Shown: one piece after another, positions 48,516 through 58,506 of the stretch
Numbering within the stretch: position 1 is the stretch's first letter
How the letters are laid out: every line of letters starts with the position of its first letter
Assembly: GCF_010183535.1 (NCBI RefSeq)
Contig: NC_071333.1
Location: 19,900,587 to 19,964,586 of the forward strand
From: Caenorhabditis remanei
Lineage: Eukaryota > Nematoda > Chromadorea > Rhabditida > Rhabditidae
Length of the DNA stretch: 64,000 bases
Direction of reading: 5' to 3'
Notes under the pieces: generated by a model
Databases searched by the model: none
Told to the model about the DNA's origin: nothing
Seen by the model: the letters and a program-made list of their open reading frames with translations, nothing else
Translations under genes and position numbers: made by a program

Positions 48516-51500
48516 ATGACCACTATGGAGAAAAAAGAAAACGACGGAGTCACTCAAGAAGACAGTGTCATTGTTACCGTTGCTTTGGACAGTTCTGAAA
48601 CGGGAGCGTTTCTTGCAATAGATGAAACCAGAGAACAAGTTGGATCGAGTGCGCAAGAACCTCAAGAATCAAATGCGGCTGTTGATAATGTGAGTTCTAA
48701 ACTAATACAAAACAAGAAAAAAAAAACAGAATTCAATGATTTCTGAAGACCTGTTCAAAATTGTATTTTTCTATTTTGAGTGTGTATTTTACAATGTTCA
48801 AAAGTCAAAAAAAAAGCTTTCACGACTTTTTGATAATGTCCTATTGGGTTATGCATGAAGTTGACACTTACAGTTTTTAGTAAAGAAATATGAACATTGA
48901 TAGTGTATCACGGGGTTATCAGTTGTCTCAAAACATCAATTTTGCTAGTAGTTATAGATAAAACCTAGAACTTGATTTTTGTAGTTGACAACTTTTTAGT
49001 ATAAGCACTTCCTGGAAAGCAAGAAATATGCAAGGCTTACGGTTTTTATAGTTTTGAAATGGGAAACTTTATGAATGTGTCACGGGTTCACAGATTGTCC
49101 CTCACTATCAAATACATTTGGAGAGTAAAGCTAAACAGAAGATCAGCATTTTTGTAGTTGACACCTTTTTTGTACGGGTACATCCCAGATAGTTCCAGCA
49201 GTCAATGATAACAGCTTCAATGATTAAAAAGGCTATTATTCCTAGCACTGAAAAGGTGAGTGTTCTCCCACCCTCTACTTACGGAAACATATCATTAACT
49301 AATGAGAAATTAATATATTAAAATCCATATCAAAACCGACCGTTACGTTTTCACTGCCCATATGTATTTCAGGAAGCGATTGTTGCTGTCAGCACCAAAC
49401 GTCAAAAGAAACGTGTTTGGTGCTCAGACGAGCAACTGAAATATCTCTGTAAATGTTTCAATGAAACTCCTTCACCGTCGATGGAACACCGTCAACGTAT
49501 TGCCGAAAAGATAAACATGGATTTGGAAAAAGTGAGTTAGAAAACAATTTGTTTAGATGTTCAATGTATGTTTTATTCAGGTTTCGCGGTGGTTCAGATA
49601 CAGACGGGGTGGAAAGAACAGGGCAGGTGAGTGGTGATTTAAAACTTTATAGTGTTGTTCCATAAGTTGATATATCTGGTAGCCTGTGTCTGATAACTGA
49701 AAACGAATGCGTGAGCATTTTTTTATAGTTTTAGCATTCTCAAATTCAGCATACGTTTTTTTAAATGAAGCCGGTTGCAGATAAAGGTAATATATGTGGT
49801 TTTCGTGACATTATCTGTTGAAAAAACAGAAATGCACATGATTAAGAAAACCAGTCTTACCGTGTTCATATGGATTTAAAACATGACGTTATATGCGTTT
49901 TGTAGTATTAGTCAAAAAAGGTATTCAACTTTTTTGTCACTAAATGCTTGAAACATTATTCTCAGTTTATCGTAACATTGATATTATGAAATAATTCATC
50001 TTCTCGTGAATAAATTCTGATGAAAAAAAAAGATCAGTTTATGAGTCGAAAACACGTTGCTCTTTCTTTTATTTGAAATGTCTCTTTTGTTAAAAAAGCA
50101 ACCAATGAATAACTTGAGTTTATATTTTTATCAAAACAACAACCAACCTTCTCTTTACCACTGTATAATTAATTTGATTATGCTCTTAAATTTATCAGAT
50201 CTTAACTCTTTCTCATTTCAGATTCAGAAACTATTTCATCTGCACCTGAGGGACAGAAAGAAGACAGCTTCACATCGGACGAGCTTTGGATGCTCAATGC
50301 TCATTACGAAAAGGACAAATATCCATATCGATCCACTATTGAAATAATCGTCAAACTATTAAAGTGTTCTTACAATAAAGTGAGTTTTGCAAGCATATTT
50401 TGTTTCAAAGTATGTTTATTTCAGGTTTACAATTGGTTTAGAAATCAAAGACGCAAGGATAAAAAGAACGGAATTGTTTTATCACCGAAACCAAATGAGA
50501 AAACGAAAAGAACGATCTGCGATAAGTTATCGACGTCATCTGCTGCTGAGGAAAAGAAAAGAAGAGAAAACGGGTCTAGCCCAGATAATAGTTTCGAAAG
50601 TCTCCATTCGAGAATCATATTCCGGATGAAAAAGTTATTGGTGAAGCTCCATGCAAAGTTATTGGAACAGCTCGATGAAAAGTTATTGGAGCAGCAAAGA
50701 AAAGAACACAAAGAATTGAGTGATGTTATGGATAACGCCAAAACTCAGACCAGTAGTCTGGAACTGATGAAAGTTGTCTTTGAAGGATTAAAAGGCAAAA
50801 AAGGAGAATCGTTTGCGGAGGTAAGTACACTTCGCATATTTATTCGGTTGTCACAGATTGCATCAACACTTCTAACTAGGGAAGGATCACGAGTCGAGTT
50901 GGAGTTACAGATCGAGATATATATCACTTGAACCAAAATTTTGCGCTGATTTCAAATCTGTATTCCAATTTTGCAAAACGGTTCTGAGAAAAAAGTTATT
51001 TGCGTTTTTGTGGCTTCTCCGTGCAGTCTATTTCCAATTATGTAAATTGTGTTGTTTGTGTTGGAACTTTAGAAACATTTCAGACCGATTTTTGTAGATG
51101 CGTCATTTTTGAAAATTTAAGAAACTCCACAAAATTTTTTCTGAAAATAAATTCTGAAATCAAATTATGCCAAAATCATTTTTACATCCGTACTCACACG
51201 TACAACACAAATAAATTGAAAAAAAGAAGAAAAACGTTTATTTTGGCAGTTTTGAATATGCTCATTTTTGCACTGAAAAGCCACAAAAACGCGAATAACT
51301 TTTTTCACAGAACCGTTTTGTAAAATTGAAATACAGATTTAAAATCAGCGCAAAATTTCGGTTCTAGTGATGTATATCTCGATCTGTAACTCCAACTCGA
51401 CAAGCACATTTTTTAAATATTAAGCAAAGATATTGCTTAGCTTGATATAAAAGTAGATAAAGAAAATGACGATTCCCTCTAACTTATTTTCGTTTCAGAC

Positions 51501-52771
51501 CGTCATGGATTGCGAGGCCTTCTTCAAAAAAGGAGGATTATGCTGTGGCAAATACTTCGATTGTGACCCAATTCAAACGTGCGCTACATGTGGCGATCAA
51601 TTCCATCCAGTATGCAGAGATTTAGGACGGAGAAGCAATGGTGGAGAGAATCAGTGTCCCTGTCGTATTCGTCAAGCCATGTTGTTCAAGTATCGCTCCA
51701 CGGACATACCACTGGATCCATGCGCGACATTCCTCGAAAAATGTGTCAAGAACTGGGTGCACACCAATAGGAAAATCGCGATCCGTGTGACGACCGCAGA
51801 AAACATGGAGGCGGATTTCGGTGAGGACTTTGAAGCATTCTATGCAAAAATGAAAAAGAATCTTCCCGTTCAAAAAATACGGAACAAGATGATATTTGTT
51901 TTCACCGATGATGATGGAGATGAAATATTGTTCTTCGCCATGCTGGCAAATGAATATAAAGATGCAGCAAAATCCGATTTGATGACGATCCGGTACCTCG
52001 ATAGTGTCAGTTTCATAAATGACGGAGACCTGCGCACTAATGTGTACAACTCTGTCGTTTTGGGCTACATGGGGTACACGGCTTCAATTGGGTACAAGAA
52101 GTCCCATTTCTGGGCTTGCCCACCAGACCCAAAGGATTCTTATTTGTTCCGTGGACGTCCCGCGTGGCAGCCGGTTCCTACGGAAAAAAGGCTCATTAAG
52201 TGGTACACGACACTTTTGGGTCTTGGAAAGACAAGAGGTGTCGTCGCCGAATACGGAAGAGACTACGAAGGACCACAAGAGAAAAAACTGTTCAAACAGA
52301 TTGAACACATGATTTGTGACGGCGGTTATTGGAATGAAATAATAGGAAAGAAGTTGTTCATTGAGACATACGGTGGCAGCCAACCAATACAACAACACGT
52401 GCTGAGTGATTTGAGAGCAGAGATGAAATTAAAAGACAAGCCAATTTTCTACATTGATTTAATTTCAAGAATCATGATCGCTATAGAGGAGCTGCCATCG
52501 ATAACTAGTGAACTCACGAAAACCCGCGATACCTGGAAAAAGTTTTTAGAGGACAATGAATTGGATTTCACGTATCGTGAGACGGCAAAGTACGCAACAG
52601 CGTTTATCATCCAGACGCTGATAAGAGAGCTGATCGCAACGGGTCAAATGGTAATGATTTTTAATATTTGTCAAGATTCAATTTGAAAACTTTCAGGCGG
52701 ATCCTCATGCAAATTCCCCCGCGCCAGAATGCTCTTCTGACTCCTCGCCACCCACGTCGTCTTCTAGCTGA
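48516..52771 (+). CDS. double-homeodomain p300-type acetyltransferase H3 (8 exons)
   Basis: Exons are 48516-48689, 49199-49255, 49373-49531, 49581-49626, 50222-50379, 50425-50820, 51499-52650 and 52697-52771. All have GT-AG sites and consistent phases, giving about 738 residues. Residues about 86-145 are a homeodomain (helix 3 VSRWFRYRRGGKN; the usual Asn51 is Tyr). Residues about 157-211 are a second one (VYNWFRNQRRKDKK; Asn51 kept). A charged coiled-coil-like segment (about 230-330) is followed by the finger CCGKYFDC, CATCGDQFHPVC, CPC, and then the KAT11 HAT domain. The domain has intact YLDSV, LRTNVY, HFWACPPDPKDSYLF and LIKWYTTLL. The Ser-rich tail ends PPTSSSS. Exon 6 encodes both the second homeodomain's helix 3 and the helical segment homologous to the pre-HAT exon of H2, which supports one gene rather than two. 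Exon 2 is the least certain. It is convergent with K5. Confidence 0.82.
50892..51402. mobile_element. palindromic MITE in intron 6 of H3
   Basis: The left arm GTCGAGTTGGAGTTACAGAT with TCAAATCTGTATTCCAATTT returns inverted as AAATTGAAATACAGATTT and ATCTGTAACTCCAACTCGAC. It lies wholly between exons 6 and 7 and belongs to a different family from the TTTGTAGTTGACAA palindromes. Confidence 0.85.
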
Positions 52772-54209
52772 ACTGTTTTGCTCTTCAATTCTTTTTTACT
52801 ATTCACTAAGTACGTTTTACACTCTAAACAGAGTAATAACATTAACTCGTTTTCAGAAAATGCCTGTTTCAGAAGTATCACGCATTCTCCCCATTAGCAT
52901 CACTCTTCCATGTCCGTCTTTCAATACTCTGTCTTCATTTTCTTCATCTAACATTAAGGTAAAAATTGAATTATATTATCGTAACGTTGTAAAAGTAAAA
53001 TTTCAGTCCAGGCATTCGTCTTCTTCACTTTCCTCGCCCTTTGAAGTACTTTGTCCCTGTCTTCCTCCAACTGCTGTCACCAACCATTTGTCATCGTCTT
53101 CCATTCCCAGCCTTCAAATCGGTTCTGTATTTTTTGAATCCCGTCTCACTTCCATCACTTCCATTCCCGTTTTTGTTGTGATCATTTTTCATTCCTTGCT
53201 CTGTTTATCTGAGACAAGAATTCAATTCTCTAACAATATACTTTCCAATTGAACACTGCTGTCCTGAATTTCGCCTTTTCATTGTATCAATCCTAGCATC
53301 ACTCAGTCTGTTCTGTCCAACCGTTGTCAACAGCCAGCCATGCTGATCTTCCCATTCCCAGTTTCTCACTATTTTTGTTTCACAGTTTGGTTTACAAGTC
53401 ACCTCTCTCTCTTTCCCAATGCATTATTGTCTCTCGTGATTGATTCATCAAGCTATTTTCCCACTTCTCCGCCAAGTTGTTTTCCCATTTCTTGTCTCCG
53501 TCTCACTCGCAATAATAAGAATCAGAATTTTGTTGTGCTTCCAGGTTTCTTCTCTAAACAGTCATTCAATTATTTAACTACGTTCCCCGTTTCTTTATCT
53601 TATTCCGTTGTGGCTTTCAGGTTGCTCCAAATGTCTTCTTGAAATTCTCATTCATTATTTGTCACATATTACAAATTGTCGATTTTTCAAAATGCATGCC
53701 ATTAATACCACCAATGCTCTTTTTTTCTTAAATACTCATCGTTGTCTATGCAGAAAAACTTTTTGAAATGGATAAAACTTATTATTCACTGTTTGTGAAA
53801 AAATAAATAATTAAAATTCTAGAAAATCAAACTAATTGACAATTTTTCACAGGTAGAGGAACTTAACAAACTGTGCATTCCAAACTTGGAAAATACTGAA
53901 ACCAGTATCATCTGAATTTCAGTATACTCTGTAGCAACATTTTATGGAGCTTTCATAGTTTTTGTAAACTTCAAATTCACCCAGATTTATCGATCCTGAG
54001 AAGTCAACTTTTTAGTATTCAGAAAACTGTTTGTTGAAATACACCTCATTCATAAAAAATGCGAACAATCAGTAAGGCAAGGAATGTTTAAGATAAATAT
54101 TAAAAAAAAATTACTACTGCATAGAGGAGAAAAAAGAGCATAAGAAAAGAAGAAAAAAGAGCATAAGAAAGAAAGAGAAAACTGGAGATTGTGAGAGGCA
54201 GGATCGAAC
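52772..54209. other. H3/K5 convergent 3' flanks
   Basis: 52800-53100 is homologous to the flank after H2 (38990-39300), including a GTAAAAATTGAATTATATTAT stretch followed by an acceptor-like TTTCAG and GGCATTCGTCTTCTTCACTT. 53250-54209 holds no recognisable gene. Confidence 0.5.
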
Positions 54210-55496
54210 TCATTGGCAACACATGCATACGTCTTTGTGTCCTCTTGTCCGTTTGGCCGGTGATGCCATTACTTCCTCCATAAATTTCTCCTCGTATGTT
54301 TTTCTTTTTTGAGCAACTTGGACAGGTACATGAATTTGGGGTTTGGCACGCTGTGCACCATCATTTTGGAACCATTCGTCTTCAAGGATTTTGTCCATTG
54401 TCACCCGTTTTGAGACGTCGATAAGAAGCATTTTTCGGACGAGACCTGAAAAAAGAAGATAAGTACTTGGTCGCGAAAAGCGGAAGACACAACTCACACA
54501 TTATACGTGGATCTTTTTCTTTCTCAATTCTCTCGAATGCGTCACAACTCCAGCGGGGGTCTCGGCAAAATCCGTCGAACTCCGGGTCCGACCTGAAAAA
54601 TAGAAGATATGCATGGAATAATAAAACACGGTGTGAACATTTCAAGGGGAACATACCGTTGAGCTGTGTCCCATGGTATGTCATTGCAGCACATATCCAC
54701 GAGCACGATTCCCATCGCCCATATATCGAGTGGGGGGCCGTCGACCGGCGTCTGTCCGAAATTCTCCGGAGAAAACGTCTCTTCCGTTCCGTAACCGGGC
54801 AGGACTTTGAATGGACCGGATTCGTTTTTGTAAGTACACGCTAATCCAAAATCCCCGATTTTGAGTTTTCCTAAATGACAAAAATTCACTTAACTAACAG
54901 AAAAATCAAAAACTTACCGTTTGAAACAAGAAGATTTTCCGGTTTCAGATCGCGGTGACAAACCCATTTATCATGAACGTACTTCACCCCTGAGACCATA
55001 TCTCGAAAGAATTGATGAATTTTAAGCGAATCGATACCTTTTTCGATGTGTTCTCTAAGGTCATTATTATTGGCGAATTCCAGGAGCATCACTGCGTAAG
55101 GGTCACATTCAGTCCATGAGAACATTCGGATGATATGTGGGTGTTTCTCAACACTTAAAGATCTGTGAATATCAAATTCAATTTCGCTGTTGCTTTCCAA
55201 TGAGACTCTCTTCATAACAACCGGATGCGATGCGGTGGGTGTCTTCTTCTTCACGAGAGATACTGAAGCAAAGCTGCCGCTTCCGAGAAATTTCAGATGA
55301 TCAAATCCCATTTGACCAGCAACTTCTGCATTAACCTGAAATAGGACTGTTACAGGAAAAAACTGTTTTTGACAATTGAGATTTAGTGCGACACTCCACA
55401 TAACACAGTTTTCAGTCATCAGTTAAAACTCACTTTTGTTTCTTTCATCGGATCCGAAAAATCTTGAGAATTATCTGATTTTGACTGCTCGCTCAT
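54210..55496 (-). CDS. Chk1-related serine/threonine kinase K5 (5 exons)
   Basis: Exons are 55496-55434, 55335-54918, 54870-54657, 54592-54498 and 54445-54210, giving about 341 residues. The start MSEQSKSDNSQDFSD is an ATG. Glycine loop GSGSFASV, lysine in VVMKRV, HRDLKPENLL, DFGLA and DIWAMGIVLVDM followed by IPW are present. The usual APE is SPEN. The tail has QKRKTYEEKF, MASPAKR and the end CMCCQ. Exon lengths and phases match K1, K3 and K4 (second exon 418 versus 415-421 nt; third 214 versus 211-214). It is tail-to-tail with H3, 1.4 kb apart. Confidence 0.85.
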
Positions 55497-55989
55497 CTCA
55501 CTGCAGGTTTTTTTCTAAAATTGATTAGATTACAAAATTGAAATCATTCAAATCAAAAAATATGAACGCTTGGCAAAGAACCCAAGACAAAGTTAAAGAA
55601 AATCAACAAAATCAATAATACATAGAAGAAAAATGTTTTTATTATTGAAATCAATTTTATCAAGATAAACGTTTCCAATATCATTAATATTCACTCGGGT
55701 TAAAATAAGAAAACCCTTCGAATTAGAACAAATAGTGACGTTTAAATAAATTTAAATAAAAATTTTTAAAAATGTGTGTTTTCATAATAAATTTGTTCTT
55801 GCAGTGATAATTTTTTCCTCAGCAGATATATTCAAATGAGAAGAATCCAATAGGGCTGATGTGAGTGACATCTTTGATTGAAATTTTTGCTATGGAGACT
55901 TTTATGAAATCCCCTGAGCCGAAGTGAAAGATATTATTCTTCTGCAATAAATAAGTGTTCAAAAATAGAACTTATGAAACATAGATAGT

Positions 55990-56765
55990 GACATTCTCAT
56001 GCAACGCTCTCCATCCAGCAGGCAAGCTTTGATTTCAGTTTACGAATAATATAGGTATTATGAATAAGCGCACTGCAACATCGGTTTATATTAAAGTGAG
56101 AAAATTATAATGTGTACCTGCAAATAAACATTCACCATTTTTGATCGAATTTGTTCCAAAACCCATAGTTGTTTTCAAGCTAAATTTATAGACTATTTCC
56201 TCGAACATTTCGCTTTTATCATAAAATCCTTTCTTGAGCCATGCATCGCTTTCCATCCAGCAAGCAAACTTTGATTTCAGTTTACGAATAATATAAGTAT
56301 CATGAATAAGCGCACTGAGACATCGGAAAACTACATAGTGAGGAAGATATAATGTGTACCTGCAAATAGACACTCACCAGTTTTTGGTCCAATTTATTCG
56401 AGAACCCATAGTTGTTTTCAAGCTGAATTTTTAGACTATCTCCTCAAACATTCAGTTTTTATCATGAAGTCCTTCGTTGACTCGTGCAAAATTTGGTCAG
56501 AACTGCGATTTTTCATATTCATGTTATTCTCGTGTGTTTAATTTCCAATCGGTTGATAAATTATTTAAGCCTGGGATTACTCCGTACGTCAATTTCGAAC
56601 TGGATCTCCAAGAACATTTAGTTTTGTCTTGAAATCCGGTCTTAAGCAATGACGAATAATATAGATCCCATGTGAAAAGCGCACTGCGACATCTGACCAT
56701 TCTCAAGTAAGAAAATTATAATGTGTACCTGCAAAAAGACACTCACCATCTTTTGATCAAAATAT
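55990..56765. repeat. diverged tandem repeat array (about 250-365 bp units)
   Basis: The anchor ATAATGTGTACCTGCAAA-ACACTCACC recurs at about 56108, 56350 and 56718. GAATAATATA-GTAT-TGAATAAGCGCACTG recurs at about 56044, 56285 and 56652. Phrases such as CCCATAGTTGTTTTCAAGCT and TCGAACATTTCG occur in the first two units. Units differ by many substitutions and one is longer. No gene is seen from 55500 to 57340. Confidence 0.75.
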
Positions 56766-57392
56766 TTCAACTGTCCGTATTTTACATTCTTCTTGTACTC
56801 GTGGCTTTTGTATTCTATAAGTAAATTGAAAAATTGATTAGGCTGAGATTGCTCCGAACGTCAATTTCGAATTGAGTCGTGTCATTTTTGCTTTCAGAAA
56901 TTCAGTTTTTTCGCTGTTCTTATTGTAGCTCTAATCGATAGTTATAATTGTACATTTCTGATTTTCCTTTCTGTTTCCTTAATCTTCTTAGAGGTTCTCC
57001 AATTCTTGTGTACTGTTCCTCGAATGATTAAATTATAATTTTTCTGAAATTTTTTCAAAAGTAATTTTATTTCGTGTCAGTAAAAAAAATTTGAAACGGC
57101 TGTTAGAAATTAAGTAGCATTTGTTCATCATTCTCAAAATGCGAAAAACAATGTGTGGAGCATACCTGTCCACAAATGCGCACCAAATGTTAGTTGCGCA
57201 TTTCTCGTGCTATGTTGCAAGAATTGCGCTCATACTAAAGGGGACCTACCAAAAAATCTACTTCAAGGGGTGGGGTTGTAATTGTCACATTGTAAACACT
57301 CGAAAAACTTGGATACTTTTCTGAAAAGATGTGAAAAATCAATAAATCTTACACGGGGCATAGTTCTCGACAGTGACTGTCTCGCGACTAGG

Positions 57393-57481
57393 TCATACGT
57401 CCTCTCTGCTCATACGTCCTCTCTGCCTCATACGTCCTCTCTGCCTCATACGTCCTCTCTGCCTCATACGTCCTCTCTGCC
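57393..57481 (+). repeat. tandem repeat in the retrotransposon 5' region
   Basis: About five copies of the 18-bp unit CTCATACGTCCTCTCTGC, the first two at 17 bp. Such arrays in 5' leaders can act as promoter units in some non-LTR elements; that role is inference here. Confidence 0.85.
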
Positions 57482-57561
57482 TTGCCCACGGGAGGTGACC
57501 TCCTCCGTCCCTCTCGTATTGATTGATTCATCATAGGACTCATATCTATTATATTTTTCAT

Positions 57562-58506
57562 ATGGAAGCTCTTCCTGGCAAAGTTTTTGATCGGAAAAGG
57601 AGTTCTCAGGAGTCTCCTGGCCTAGCTTCCAAGAGAACTAGGTCCTGCTCAGAACCGTTGATGGCTATGGACGAATCTACTGTATCATGCTCTATTACCG
57701 ATGTGAACAATACTGTTTATCCTGTCAAGTCATGCCGTATACTTATAAATAACCCGGTGGAATTATATTCGGAGGATCTTTACTCTATCATTATGGATCT
57801 GTCAAATACTGTGAAACAACTTGAAACTCGTGTTGAAACACTGGTTTCTCATAATGACTTATTATCCAAAAAGGTTGGTTTCCTTGATTTGAATACATCA
57901 AACTTTCAGCCCACTCCCGTTAATGTGAAAAGTTCTGTAACGTATTCTCAAATTGTTTCCAAGGCCAGGGCCAACTCTGGAAAATCTATCAAACATAAAT
58001 CGCTGCCTCGGGACAAACCTATCAATGCTATATTGCCAACTAATGAGGTGTTCAAACAGGATAGGAGAGCGTCATTTATTATTAAAAACGCGGAGCTTTC
58101 GGGAAACCCGGAAAACGATTTGGATGGTATTAACAAACTATCGATCGCTTGTGGAGTACCCGAGGTTTCGTCGGTTTTTCGGATCATTCCAAAATCAGGA
58201 CCTCCCATTCTGAAAGTCTGGACAAAGAGTCCAGCCGACGCGATAAAAATCCTATCGAAATTCTCAATTGTGAAGTCTGCTCACCCTTTTTTGAAGAGCA
58301 GTGTAGCCCGTCCAAATCTATCCAAAACGGACCTTGCTCAGTTCCGCCAATGCTGGAGAGAAGTGATAAATTTGAACAACGAGCAAAAGTCCCGAGTATA
58401 TACAGTTCACAATCTGAAGGTGGTAAAAATAAACTATCCACAAGGCCAGTCACCTTGGGAATGGGAAGTTCGAGAGCCTTTTTCAAATGCGGTGAAATCC
58501 GTATAG
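57562..58506 (+). CDS. retrotransposon ORF1 protein
   Basis: About 314 residues starting MEALPGKVFDRKR; the frame is also open upstream, but only from a non-ATG codon. Residues about 75-110 form a heptad-like helical stretch (DLSNTVKQLETRVETL). The C-terminal half has an RRM-like or esterase-free RNA-binding look (FIIKNAELSG, VFRIIPKSG, VWTKSPADAIKIL, Arg/Tyr-rich YTVHNLKVVKI). It resembles ORF1 proteins of CR1/Jockey-type elements that bind element RNA as oligomers. It overlaps ORF2's first in-frame ATG by 46 nt. Confidence 0.7.
   Translation: MEALPGKVFDRKRSSQESPGLASKRTRSCSEPLMAMDESTVSCSITDVNNTVYPVKSCRILINNPVELYSEDLYSIIMDLSNTVKQLETRVETLVSHNDLLSKKVGFLDLNTSNFQPTPVNVKSSVTYSQIVSKARANSGKSIKHKSLPRDKPINAILPTNEVFKQDRRASFIIKNAELSGNPENDLDGINKLSIACGVPEVSSVFRIIPKSGPPILKVWTKSPADAIKILSKFSIVKSAHPFLKSSVARPNLSKTDLAQFRQCWREVINLNNEQKSRVYTVHNLKVVKINYPQGQSPWEWEVREPFSNAVKSV

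Noticed and set aside
48516..50820. Separate double-homeodomain gene ending before the HAT
   Set aside because: No stop follows exon 6 in frame before its donor, the intron phase fits the HAT exon, and exon 6 carries the segment shared with the pre-HAT exon of H2.
52668..53252. 194-residue plus-strand frame after H3
   Set aside because: It overlaps the last H3 intron and exon in another frame and then runs into 3' flanking sequence; Ser/Pro/Leu-rich with no domain.
28696..55496. CaaX prenylation signal at kinase C-termini
   Set aside because: The endings C-x-C-C-Q/R do not place cysteine fourth from the end, so they do not meet the CaaX rule.
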